Source: UBA11403 sp963784615 (lineage in GTDB: Bacteria > Pseudomonadota > Gammaproteobacteria > Legionellales > Legionellaceae). From it: a stretch of 64,000 nt of DNA. The notes under the pieces are model-generated. The model searched no databases. It saw only the letters and a program-made list of their open reading frames with translations, and was not told the DNA's origin. Below are positions 43,284-51,639 of this stretch, piece by piece. The position numbers and the translations under genes are program-made. The stretch is taken from NCBI GenBank assembly GCA_963784615.1, contig CAWASG010000001.1, positions 186,001 through 250,000 of the forward strand, in the 5' to 3' direction. Within the stretch, counting starts at the first letter, position 1; each line of letters opens with the position of its first letter.

Positions 43284-43722
43284 CCCGTTCGTGCTGAGGA
43301 GGCGCGTCACAGATGCTGCAGTTTGGTAGGTAGGTCGATGCGCCGTCTCGAAGCATGCGCCGATAGTGCCTGCCAGTCGCCCTTAATGAGTGCTTCTTTT
43401 TTTTTGCGACTCCATCCCTGTATTTGTTTTTCAGCAGATAGTGCTTCTTCTCGCGTAGAAAATTCTTGTGAGTACATCAATTGAACAGGCAGTCGTGTGC
43501 ATGTGTGACAACTAGAGATCATTTTATTTTGATGCTGTGTAAATCGATTTTCTAAATTATCGGTGTGACCCGTGTAATAGCTTTTATCATTACATTGAAG
43601 AATGTAAACCCAAAACATAATATAACTCCGTTGGATGCCATCCGTGTGTATGCTTCGAGACGGCGCGTTGGACTCTTTATCACTTCATCGGTCCGTATTC
43701 GCGCCTCCTCAGCACGAACGGG
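43284..43722 (-). mobile_element. GIY-YIG cassette bounded by inverted repeats, copy 2
   Basis: The mirror image of the 37500-37938 block, at exactly the same place in the IS. The outer 23-bp repeats are retained. One inner repeat has changed to GGCGCATCG, so it is no longer perfect there. Confidence 0.85.
43307..43618 (-). CDS. GIY-YIG nuclease-domain protein (UPF0213-like), copy 2
   Basis: This 103-residue version of the protein at 37604 is identical in the catalytic part except one Ala/Ser change (EALSAEKQ). Substitutions near the end remove the copy 1 stop, so the tail reads RRRIDLPTKLQHL, five residues longer. The drift is confined to the part translated from the inverted repeat, which implies the nuclease domain itself is kept. 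Confidence 0.87.
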   Translation of the reverse strand: MFWVYILQCNDKSYYTGHTDNLENRFTQHQNKMISSCHTCTRLPVQLMYSQEFSTREEALSAEKQIQGWSRKKKEALIKGDWQALSAHASRRRIDLPTKLQHL

Positions 43723-43966
43723 ATCGGGGTAACTTTAAACATTTTTTTAGATAGCAGTCAACTACTCTAAAACAACAAGGTGTGTGATTGAAATGGTTTT
43801 TTTAACTGTTCAAATTTTAGATGATCCTGCCCTGGGTTGACAGGGTTGCGCGGGGGAAAGGTGTAACCAGAATTATATATTCAATAGATCTGTCGATAAT
43901 TTAGACTCATGCAGCCTTGTGACGAACAGCGTGACGACAATCTTAGCTGTTTAAATTTAAAACTAT

Positions 43967-43988
43967 TGGCGAAACGATGACTGAGGCC
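43967..43988 (-). repeat. Short dispersed 22-bp repeat, copy B
   Basis: The exact complement of the 30219-30240 sequence (TGGCGAAACGATGACTGAGG plus CC). It lies just upstream of a long palindromic repeat. Confidence 0.7.
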
Positions 43989-44009
43989 GAAAAAATGATT
44001 GATGTATGC

Positions 44010-44084
44010 GTAGGTTGGGTTGAGCGAGAGCGAAGCCCAACATGACGATTTTGTTGGGCTTCGCTCTCGCTCAACCCAACCTAC
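44010..44084. repeat. Long palindromic repeat, copy 8
   Basis: A 75-bp form with arms GTAGGTTGGGTTGAGCGAGA and complement; loop ATGACGATTTT. It lies between the second IS and the antiporter gene, 43 bp after that gene's 3' end. Confidence 0.9.
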
Positions 44085-44127
44085 AGCCCTTAACTTAGTG
44101 CCATTATTCTATGACGTAATCAAAAAT

Positions 44128-45087
44128 TCACACTACTGCATTATAAATCAAAGACGTAACATAACATCCATAAATCAACAGCAGTAGACCACCGTGCCAG
44201 CGAATCATTTTTCGTTTGGAGTTGTAGTTAATCAAGAAAATCACAAACGTTAGCGCCAACATCATTGGCATATCGCGCCAGATGATATGAGAGGAAATCG
44301 CGGATGGGCTGATGATGCCAGGGAAGGCGAGCACGGCGAGTAAATTAAACATGTTCGTGCCAAGAATGGTTCCCACGGCGAGTTGGTCTTGTCCTTTGAG
44401 GGCTGCGATAACGCAAGTTGCAAGTCCTGGTAGACTCGTGCCAATTGCGATAATGGTTAATTGAATGATGGCTTCATTGATATGCAAGCCATACGCTATC
44501 TGAACGAGGCACTGGGTAAGATAATGGGCGCTTATAGCGATTACAATAAATCCAATGACTAAACTGATGACGTTAAATTTCATCGTGCGTCGAGCTTGTG
44601 TGACGGCTCGAAATGATTTGATATGTGCGGAACTATGCATGGATTGTTTAGTGAGATAGGCCAGGTAACAAATAAGAGCAATGGTTGCCAGTAATAAAAA
44701 ACAGCCATCCGCAACGCTGAAATACTCGCCAATCATTAAGGTATAGGTGATGAGCATGATGAGAAACAGTAAAGGATAACCACTTCTGAACAGCACCGAA
44801 TGAATTTTTGGAGGGCAAAGTAAAATGGTTAAACCTAATACCAAACCAATATTGGCAATGTTTGAACCAATGGCATTACTGATAACAAGATTGGTTTGAT
44901 GCGCAAGGGCATCAACAATGGCGAAATAGATTGTCGGAATTGAGGTGCCAAAGGCTATCAGTGTGAGACCGATGAATAGTGGCGACATTCGGTAATAATG
45001 CGCGATACCAATAGCCCCAGTAACCAAATGGCTTCCCGCCCAGATTAAGCCAAAAAGGCTGATGATAATTATTAATGAAGTAAGCAT
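44128..45087 (-). CDS. yrbG: Calcium/sodium antiporter of the CaCA family
   Basis: The protein is 319 residues with about ten hydrophobic segments and two inverted alpha-repeat motifs. Repeat 1 is FIGLTLIAFGTSIPTIYFAIV ... VISNAIGSNIANIGLVLGL; repeat 2 is IQLTIIAIGTSLPGLATCVIAALKGQDQLAVGTILGTNMFNLLAVL. These match YrbG-type exchangers. The usual Glu after the proline of the first repeat (TSIPE) appears as Thr (TSIPT), and in the second repeat it is Gly (TSLPG), so ion specificity may differ. The ATG at 45087 is chosen; the frame beyond it is repeat DNA. Confidence 0.82.
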   Translation of the reverse strand: MLTSLIIIISLFGLIWAGSHLVTGAIGIAHYYRMSPLFIGLTLIAFGTSIPTIYFAIVDALAHQTNLVISNAIGSNIANIGLVLGLTILLCPPKIHSVLFRSGYPLLFLIMLITYTLMIGEYFSVADGCFLLLATIALICYLAYLTKQSMHSSAHIKSFRAVTQARRTMKFNVISLVIGFIVIAISAHYLTQCLVQIAYGLHINEAIIQLTIIAIGTSLPGLATCVIAALKGQDQLAVGTILGTNMFNLLAVLAFPGIISPSAISSHIIWRDMPMMLALTFVIFLINYNSKRKMIRWHGGLLLLIYGCYVTSLIYNAVV

Positions 45088-45105
45088 AATTTTCCTAATG
45101 AGAAC

Positions 45106-45191
45106 CGTAGGTTGGGTTGAGGCGGGTTCGCCGAAGCCCAACAAAACCATCCATGTTGGGCTTCGGCGAACCCGCCTCAACCCAACCTACG
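45106..45191. repeat. Long palindromic repeat, copy 9, supplying the mutY stop
   Basis: An 86-bp element whose 84-bp core is identical to the gspF/gspG copy. On the mutY strand the first TAG of GTAGGTTGGG is the mutY stop codon. Confidence 0.93.
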
Positions 45192-46242
45192 TAACCCTGA
45201 CATAAAATCGTTCAATCATATCACTGATTGGTTTGGCTAAACCGAGTTTAATCGTTTCTGTGTGAGAAAACCAGCGGCCTTGATGTTCGCAGGTCGCTTG
45301 TTGAGAAGCGTTGGTTTCGATGGATAACGCATTGATATATAGCTTGAAATGCGTAAAAGTATGCTTAATGTTCATCAGTGGTTGAATATTCAAAACGTGA
45401 TGTGAATAGGTTGTTTGAATAAAGCTTGCCGGATCAATTTCCAGATCAATGCTTGGAGTGCACCATAATCCTCCCCATAGGCCTTTGGCCGGGCGTTTTT
45501 CGAGATAAATCTGCCCTTGCTGGTTATGCATTAGTAGAAATTGTTGCTGTTTGCTTGGAAGTTCTTTTTTTGGCTTTTTGCTAGGGTAGTCGGTAACTAC
45601 GCCGTTGAGATTCGCCAGACAAGTTGTTTTAAGTGGGCAGATAGCACACTGAGGGTTTTTTGCAGTGCAACAGGTTGCACCTAAATCCATAATCGCTTGC
45701 GTATAATCGGCCGAACGATCCTGCGACATACATTGATGAGCGCGCTCCCATAGCACCTTTGTCGTTTGTGTGGAAACGCCGCCAATCATAAAATAACGGC
45801 TTAAAACCCGCTTCACATTGCCATCAAGAATAGCCGTTGGTTGATTAAACGCTTGAGACGCAATAGCTGCTGCGGTTGAAGGGCCAATGCCAGGTAGCTG
45901 GACAAGCGTTTGGATATCCTCAGGAAATAGACCCTTATATTGTGTATTAATAATGCGAGCAGTTTGATGTAGGTTCCGTCCACGGCTGTAATATCCAAGG
46001 CCAGACCACAACGACAATACGTCATCCTCCGCGGCTTGGGCAAGAGCGCCTATATCCGCGAATCGTTCAATAAATCTTAAAAAATAAGGAATGACCGTTT
46101 TAACCTGCGTCTGCTGCAGCATGACTTCAGATAACCATATTCGGTAGGCATCGACGGGATGCTTCCACGGCAAATTCTTTCGACCATGGACATCGTGCCA
46201 GGCTAGTAGGGGCAATGTGAATTGATTAAGTATTGGTGTCAT
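45187..46242 (-). CDS. mutY: A/G-specific adenine glycosylase MutY
   Basis: This 351-residue DNA repair enzyme removes adenine mispaired with 8-oxoguanine. The HhH-GPD core has WLSEVMLQQTQVKTVIPYF, the HhH LVQLPGIGPSTAAAIAS and the catalytic Asp in AILDGNVKRVLSR. The 4Fe-4S loop is CCTAKNPQCAICPLKTTC, with the C-X6-C-X2-C-X5-C spacing. A C-terminal NUDIX-like domain follows (QIYLEKRPAKGLWGGLWCTP). I chose MTPILNQF at 46242 as the start. The stop codon lies inside a palindromic repeat. Confidence 0.95.
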   Translation of the reverse strand: MTPILNQFTLPLLAWHDVHGRKNLPWKHPVDAYRIWLSEVMLQQTQVKTVIPYFLRFIERFADIGALAQAAEDDVLSLWSGLGYYSRGRNLHQTARIINTQYKGLFPEDIQTLVQLPGIGPSTAAAIASQAFNQPTAILDGNVKRVLSRYFMIGGVSTQTTKVLWERAHQCMSQDRSADYTQAIMDLGATCCTAKNPQCAICPLKTTCLANLNGVVTDYPSKKPKKELPSKQQQFLLMHNQQGQIYLEKRPAKGLWGGLWCTPSIDLEIDPASFIQTTYSHHVLNIQPLMNIKHTFTHFKLYINALSIETNASQQATCEHQGRWFSHTETIKLGLAKPISDMIERFYVRVT

Positions 46243-46450
46243 AACAGCTCGATACGATCTGGCAGTGCTGATGATACATGAAAGTGACATGGTTAAAAAC
46301 AATCATTTTTATGAAGTTTTGTATTGCAATGACAAAAAACCATGCTATTCTAAATGACTATCTTCTAGAAAATTGTAGTTGGAAGGTTGCTTTTGCGTTA
46401 GCTTTTAATGTTGTACTCAGGATGAGTTGAAACAGGTAAAGGAGGGCGTT

Positions 46451-47104
46451 ATGCAGCAGAGTTACCGTGAAATTGTTATATTAAAACCAACATCTGTATT
46501 TTTGTCATTTTTGGCTGCACAAGGCCCAGAGGTGGAGCTACCTTCACTGGCGTTGTTACAAGCAGACACGACCGCCTACACGATTGCAAAGCAAGATGGT
46601 GAGGAAGAAACGCTTGATGAAATTGAGCGTCATTTTCCTGCCATGTTTCGTCATGAAATCAATCGATGGTTAGGTGGCAATGCGCGTAATCCAATTGAAG
46701 GCAGTTTTCTTGATTTCCTTTGTTGCTTTAAATTCGAAATGCATTCGCAAATGGTTGTGATGGAGCCATCCGTAGAACATGGCCGCACGCTACTTTGCAT
46801 CAAACCCCGATCTGTTTTGTTGAAGTGGATTAAATCCTCGATTGAGGAACAAGAAGATCCATATGACGTCATGGAGCGTGTCACCTTAACCCAACTGTCC
46901 GAAAACGCGACCGTTGTCATTAAGAATTTCGAAAGCCAATTAGAAATACAGTCGCTACTGGAGCATCATTTTCAATCGATGTTTAATGTTGAAATGTTAA
47001 GGATGTGTGATAGAAGAGAACATTGGCCAGATGTGGACTCATGCGCTGAGTTCAATCAGTACTTTGCAGTCGAAATTCACACGAATTTAGTACATTTATA
47101 TTAA
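46451..47104 (+). CDS. Hypothetical protein with two copies of an unknown domain
   Basis: The protein is 217 residues. Its halves align: LKPTSVFLSFLAAQ with IKPRSVLLKWIKSS, ERHFPAMFRHEINRWLG with EHHFQSMFNVEMLRMCD, and FLDFLCCFKFEMHSQMVVME with FNQYFAVEIHTNLVHLY. This is an internal duplication of a domain of about 100 residues. No family is recognised. GGAGG precedes the ATG at 46451. It is divergent from mutY and followed 13 bases later by a small gene. Confidence 0.7.
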   Translation: MQQSYREIVILKPTSVFLSFLAAQGPEVELPSLALLQADTTAYTIAKQDGEEETLDEIERHFPAMFRHEINRWLGGNARNPIEGSFLDFLCCFKFEMHSQMVVMEPSVEHGRTLLCIKPRSVLLKWIKSSIEEQEDPYDVMERVTLTQLSENATVVIKNFESQLEIQSLLEHHFQSMFNVEMLRMCDRREHWPDVDSCAEFNQYFAVEIHTNLVHLY

Positions 47105-47117
47105 AACTGGAGTGCCT

Positions 47118-47399
47118 ATGAAGTCTAGAGTTATGGCAATCACTGCCTTACCCAAGTCGTTATCATTAGTAAACCGAGATAGTCAGTTAAACGAAAGAGC
47201 CTACCAAAGAGCACTGGCTCAAAAAATATCGCAGAATCAACAGGTTAGCCCCCTGTATTCTGCGTTGGTGTTTCAACCCTCAAACGATATATCACTACAG
47301 CAGATGATGAAAGAAAAATCATCACGACAGCGCGTAGTGGAAATGCAGTGTCAGCTGAATGATTGTCGCTCTCAGAATGCTGAATTAGTGATGCATTGA
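47118..47399 (+). CDS. Small hypothetical protein
   Basis: The protein is 93 residues, Gln/Ser-rich, with no recognised domain (MKSRVMAITALPKSLSLVNR...). GGAG precedes the ATG, and it lies 13 bases after the duplicated-domain gene, so the two probably share a transcript. The function is unknown. Confidence 0.5.
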   Translation: MKSRVMAITALPKSLSLVNRDSQLNERAYQRALAQKISQNQQVSPLYSALVFQPSNDISLQQMMKEKSSRQRVVEMQCQLNDCRSQNAELVMH

Positions 47400-47775
47400 A
47401 AGAACCGCCCGCAGTTTAGACGTAAAACTCCACATTTACTCATTTATACTGCGCGAGGTATATCATATCTTCGTCTATAACCTCAGTTATCTCCTGACCG
47501 TAGTAAGAGATCTCAGAGGTGTAACGTGTCGACCGAAAGGCGCTGCCGTAACCAAGGCTCCATCATTCGGTGGGTCTACTCACATGACAGCTGAGGCAAA
47601 AACCACGGCGTTTTTATGAACCATGCATTAATCGTGGGGGCGTTAAGTTGGCATCGAGCGATCAAATGTCAACGGCCTCGGTCATCGTTTCGCCAGAAAC
47701 GCTTATGCCGTCGTTACGAGCAGGCCAGTACCTTCGGTACAAACAGCGATAATGTATGCGATGTGTTTTTCCGGC
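47400..47775. other. Intergenic region with possible RNA structure
   Basis: No protein gene is credible. Several imperfect hairpins are visible between 47440 and 47620: GAGGTATA with TATAACCTC, and a stem from CCTCAGTTATCTC to GAGATCTCAGAGG. A small RNA is possible. It does not match any RNA family I can recognise. Copy C of the 22-bp dispersed repeat is at 47674-47695. Confidence 0.35.
47674..47695 (+). repeat. Short dispersed 22-bp repeat, copy C
   Basis: GGCCTCGGTCATCGTTTCGC plus CA, one base different from the copy at 30219. Confidence 0.65.
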
Positions 47776-48738
47776 CTAAGCATGCCTAATGATAAACTCC
47801 CGGAATTTTTGATGCGCTTTTGGCGCTGATGGTGCAAAGAAAAAGGCAAAATGCGTACCATACTCAATCCAGAAATGGTCTTTTTCTTTCGAAGCCAGTC
47901 CTTCAAAAGCAAATACGCCATTATAAAATTTGACATCGGCATCATGTGTTCCGTGAATGACTAATGCAGGGCAGGTGATTTTGGAAAAATCAAACCAGGT
48001 GGTTTTAGGTCCCAGCTCAACATCATTCATGCTTCCTTTCATGCGCTTTTTAAAGTCAGTCATGGTTGACATCAAATCAGATATGATTTCTAAAGATTCC
48101 TGAGAATTTTCAATGTGTTTCACTCGGGCTTTTATCTGAGCTTGATCCAGGTAGCCTTCTAATTTAACAATATTCTGAATTATTGCTGTTGGAAAATAAT
48201 ACATGGTTTTTTTAACCATCCATAAACCAAGTCTAGACATATAAAGCGCTTGAGCAAATTTGCCACTTTGTTCCGGCATTAAATACTCGCCAGAGATAGA
48301 ATCGATAGCAATGATTGCTTTGGTCTTTTGTGGGTGGCGAATGGCAAAGGGATACAAGTAAAGACCACCCGCGGATATGCTCACAACTATCGCGCTAGGA
48401 ATGTTCAAATAATCAAGTAAGGCCGCGAAGGCATCTGCTTGTTCTTCAGACGTTTTTCCGGTGCTAAGAGGGGTGCCTAAATAGCCGGGGCGCGAAGGAC
48501 AAATGATCTGATAGCCCTCAGGCACATAGTGCTTGAAGAAAAATATACCCTGATCATAGCCGCCGCCTCCACCGTGGATAACCAGTACCGGTTTTCCCTC
48601 GCCATAGGTAGCATACTCCATATCACCCATGGGTAGCTTTGCCACTTTAGGTGCTGGAACGTCTAATGGCGCACTCATCCTTTGACGAACAAACTGTTTA
48701 ACGTTCATTTGCATTGCCTCCCTCATTTGTTTGCTCAT
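47776..48738 (-). CDS. Alpha/beta hydrolase
   Basis: This 320-residue serine hydrolase fold has an oxyanion region VIHGGGGGYDQG, a nucleophile elbow VVSISAGGLYLY (Ser in S-x-S-x-G-G), an acid in VIHGTHDADVKF and the catalytic His in EYGTHFAFF. Its ATG overlaps the gatB stop (TAATG), so it is translated from the gat message. The substrate is unknown; the link to gatCAB is positional only. Confidence 0.82.
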   Translation of the reverse strand: MSKQMREAMQMNVKQFVRQRMSAPLDVPAPKVAKLPMGDMEYATYGEGKPVLVIHGGGGGYDQGIFFFKHYVPEGYQIICPSRPGYLGTPLSTGKTSEEQADAFAALLDYLNIPSAIVVSISAGGLYLYPFAIRHPQKTKAIIAIDSISGEYLMPEQSGKFAQALYMSRLGLWMVKKTMYYFPTAIIQNIVKLEGYLDQAQIKARVKHIENSQESLEIISDLMSTMTDFKKRMKGSMNDVELGPKTTWFDFSKITCPALVIHGTHDADVKFYNGVFAFEGLASKEKDHFWIEYGTHFAFFFAPSAPKAHQKFREFIIRHA

Positions 48739-50177
48739 TACTCAATAGTCAGGCATTTAGTCAGTAAAGCATTAACCAGCGATGGCTCTGCTGTTCCTTT
48801 TGTTTGTTTCATCACTAACCCTACAAAAAAGCCAAGTAATTTATCTTTTCCAGCACGGTAGTCCGCAGCTTGTTGAGGGTTCTCATCGATGATGGCATGG
48901 ATGAGTGCTTGCAGTTCTGATGTATCTGTCAGCTGAGTTGATTGCTCGGCAGCAATGAGTTCATCGAGCGCTTGTGTACTCGTTAATAATTGACTAAATA
49001 TTTTTTTGGCACTTGCATTCGATAGGCTATTGTCGGCTAGTTTTTTGAGTAGCGTCGCGAGTTTTTCGCTGGAGATCAGTGGATTGTCAAAGGTGAGTCC
49101 GCGTTCATTCTGCGCTGCGGCGTAAGCGCCTTTCAACCAATTGACGATGAGTTTTCCCGGTGCGCCGCTTTTATCTTTGACGTCTTGATAAAATGCCATC
49201 ACGCTGGGTGAGGTGAATAAAAAATCGATGTGATCGTCGGCTAATGCCTCTTCTTGCTGAAGCCGTTTTGTGATGTCGGCTGGAAGTGGGGGTAAGGTGT
49301 TTTTCAGCTGTGCTAATTCAGATTCACTGATGTGTATCGGTAACAAGTCTGGATCAGGAAAATATCGGTAATCATTTTCATTTTCTTTGCTGCGCATGAG
49401 TTCTGTTTGATTTTTATCCGGGTTATACAGCCGTGTCTCTTGCACAATGACTTGCCCAGACTCAAGCATGTCTTGATGCCGAAGCTGCTCAAATTGTATC
49501 GCTTTTTCAATAAATCGAAAGGAGTTAATGTTTTTCAATTCAGTGCGCGTTCCCAGTTTAGCTTGCCCACGTGGTCGTAGAGACAGATTAACGTCACAGC
49601 GAAATGATCCTTCCTGCATATTCCCATCGCAAATGCCTAAAAAACGCAGCAGTTGATGCAATGTTTTTAAATAACAAAGCGCCTCTTCGGCCGAGTGGAT
49701 GCAGGGTGTTGTGACGATTTCAAGTAAAGGTGTTCCTGCGCGGTTGAGATCAATGCCGGTGTATTGAGCATGGGCTTCATGCAGCGATTTTCCTGCGTCT
49801 TCTTCAAGATGCGCGCGATCGAGGTAGACGGTTTTGGATGTGCCATCTTGTAGCGTGATGTCTAAATGTCCTTGACTCACGATGGGGCGTTGGAATTGGC
49901 TGATTTGATAACCCTTGGGTAAATCAGGATAAAAATAATTTTTTCGTTCAAAGTAGCTGTCATTGTTAATGGTTGCTTGTACTGCGAAGCCAAATTGAAT
50001 GGCCATTTGTACGGCGCGTTGATTTAATACCGGCAATACCCCAGGTAACCCTGCATCCACATAATTGGTTTGCGCATTCGGTTCAGCACCATATTGTGTG
50101 GGGGCGTTTGAAAATAACTTGGACTGCGTGCTGAGTTGTGCGTGGACTTCTAGTCCAATGACGGTTTCCCAAGTCAT
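48738..50177 (-). CDS. gatB: Asp-tRNA(Asn)/Glu-tRNA(Gln) amidotransferase subunit B
   Basis: This 479-residue subunit binds the misacylated tRNA and activates it for amidation. Motifs are WETVIGLEVHAQL, YFYPDLPKGYQISQ, HLEEDAGKSLH and GTRTELKNINSFRF. The C-terminal YqeY-like tail domain is present (ITKRLQQEEALADDHIDFLF ... DENPQQAADYRAGKDKLLGFFVGLVMKQTKG). It overlaps gatA by 4 bases (ATGA). The presence of gatCAB suggests that Gln-tRNA or Asn-tRNA is made by the indirect route. Confidence 0.97.
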   Translation of the reverse strand: MTWETVIGLEVHAQLSTQSKLFSNAPTQYGAEPNAQTNYVDAGLPGVLPVLNQRAVQMAIQFGFAVQATINNDSYFERKNYFYPDLPKGYQISQFQRPIVSQGHLDITLQDGTSKTVYLDRAHLEEDAGKSLHEAHAQYTGIDLNRAGTPLLEIVTTPCIHSAEEALCYLKTLHQLLRFLGICDGNMQEGSFRCDVNLSLRPRGQAKLGTRTELKNINSFRFIEKAIQFEQLRHQDMLESGQVIVQETRLYNPDKNQTELMRSKENENDYRYFPDPDLLPIHISESELAQLKNTLPPLPADITKRLQQEEALADDHIDFLFTSPSVMAFYQDVKDKSGAPGKLIVNWLKGAYAAAQNERGLTFDNPLISSEKLATLLKKLADNSLSNASAKKIFSQLLTSTQALDELIAAEQSTQLTDTSELQALIHAIIDENPQQAADYRAGKDKLLGFFVGLVMKQTKGTAEPSLVNALLTKCLTIE

Positions 50178-51637
50178 AGGCTATCTCCTTTAAGGCTTGG
50201 TTGCATCAAATGCCACTGTGTTTGTTGTTGATAATGATGGGCCAGTTGCAGTAAACGCGCTTCATCGAAGTGAGCGCCTAACAATTGAATGCCAATAGGT
50301 AGCCCTGATGCGCTCATTCCGCCCGGAATTGATAAAGCAGGTAAGCCCGCTAAATTCGCGCCAACGGTGAAGATATCTGCCAAATATACTTGCGTTGGAT
50401 TCGTTGGTTTCTGCCCAAGCGGGAATGCACAAGTGGGTGTGGTGGGGCCAAGAATGACATCAACCTGGGTTAACGTTTGACGAAATTCATCCCGAATTAA
50501 ACGACGCACTTTTTGCGCTTGTACGTAGTAATCATCATAATAGCCGGCTGATAACACATGTGTGCCTGTCAAAATACGGCGTTTGACTTCCAACCCAAAC
50601 GCTTCATCCCGCGATTGTGTAATCAGCGTTCGCAGGGAGTCACTGTGTGCACTTCGATGTCCATAACGTATGCCATCATAGCGGGATAAGTTGGAGGAAG
50701 CTTCGGCACAAGCCAGAACGTAATAGCAAGGAACCCAGTGGGGAAGAAGGTTTAAGTCTAACTCCACAATCTCTGCGCCCATGTGTTCAAGCTGACGCAC
50801 GGCTTCCAATACGGCTTGCTGAATTTCCGCATCAACGTCGTCATGAAAAAAACTACGTGGCAGGCCAATCTTCAGGCGTTCTACAGGCGCTTTGACTGAT
50901 TCAAGATAATTTGGAATGCTGGTTTGTACTGATGTCGAATCTTTTTCATCATGCCGAGCAACGCTTTGGAGAACTAGCGCAATATCTTCGGCGCTGCGCG
51001 CGAACAGGCCTGCTGTATCAAGGCTAGAGGCAAATGCCACCATGCCATAACGAGAGATAAGACCATAGGTTGGTTTCAGTCCAGAAATACCACAAAAGGC
51101 TGCGGGTTGACGGATGGAGCCACCTGTATCAGAACCCGTTGCGAAGGCGCACAATGATGCTGCTACCGCTGCAGCAGAGCCGCCCGATGATCCGCCGGGG
51201 ACGCGTGTGAGATCCCAAGGGTTTTTGACGGATCCAAAAAAACTGGATTCATTGGTTGAGCCCATGGCAAACTCATCCATATTGGTTTTACCCAGTAAAA
51301 CCACACCTTGCAACTCAAGATCTTGAACCAGTGTTGCGGCATAAGGTGATTGAAAATTCGCGAGCATTTTAGAGCCACAGGTTGTCCGCAAGGTTTGCGT
51401 GCAAAAAATGTCTTTATGCGCCATGGGGATGCCGGTCAATGCGCTGCCCATACCTTGTTGAAGACGATTATCAGCCGTTTGAGCATTTTGAAGCGCGAGG
51501 TCTTTATCAACGGATATGAAGGCATTGAGCTCGCTATATTGATGAATGCGATTTAGATAATCAGTGGTTAATTCGACTGAAGATATGGCTTTGGTCTTCA
51601 GCGCGTTAGTTAATTCGATGAGCGATTGATGATTCAT
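50174..51637 (-). CDS. gatA: Asp-tRNA(Asn)/Glu-tRNA(Gln) amidotransferase subunit A
   Basis: This 487-residue amidase-signature enzyme releases ammonia from glutamine for transamidation. The catalytic Ser-cisSer-Lys triad is visible: Lys in IPMAHKDIFCT, cis-Ser in VPGGSSGGSAAAVAA and nucleophile Ser in SDTGGSIRQPAAFCG. Its length is normal. It lies between gatC (2-base gap) and gatB (4-base overlap). Confidence 0.97.
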   Translation of the reverse strand: MNHQSLIELTNALKTKAISSVELTTDYLNRIHQYSELNAFISVDKDLALQNAQTADNRLQQGMGSALTGIPMAHKDIFCTQTLRTTCGSKMLANFQSPYAATLVQDLELQGVVLLGKTNMDEFAMGSTNESSFFGSVKNPWDLTRVPGGSSGGSAAAVAASLCAFATGSDTGGSIRQPAAFCGISGLKPTYGLISRYGMVAFASSLDTAGLFARSAEDIALVLQSVARHDEKDSTSVQTSIPNYLESVKAPVERLKIGLPRSFFHDDVDAEIQQAVLEAVRQLEHMGAEIVELDLNLLPHWVPCYYVLACAEASSNLSRYDGIRYGHRSAHSDSLRTLITQSRDEAFGLEVKRRILTGTHVLSAGYYDDYYVQAQKVRRLIRDEFRQTLTQVDVILGPTTPTCAFPLGQKPTNPTQVYLADIFTVGANLAGLPALSIPGGMSASGLPIGIQLLGAHFDEARLLQLAHHYQQQTQWHLMQPSLKGDSL

Positions 51638-51639
51638 AG

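Larger units (their letters stand above)
41968..43834 (-). mobile_element. ISAs1-type insertion sequence carrying a GIY-YIG cassette, copy 2
   Basis: The element is 1867 bp, inverted relative to copy 1 and the same length. The flanks are identical 10-mers GGTTGACAGG (41958-41967 and 43835-43844), different from those of copy 1, so this is an independent insertion and not one arm of a composite transposon. Few substitutions separate the copies. Confidence 0.94.

Noticed and set aside
37388..43834. Composite transposon formed by the two inverted ISAs1-type copies around the RT and effector genes
   Set aside because: Each copy has its own distinct 10-bp duplication immediately at both of its ends, so they inserted separately.
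47430..47640. 6S RNA
   Set aside because: The CCTGACC stretch is only loosely like the 6S conserved box, and the closing stem and central bubble could not be drawn.
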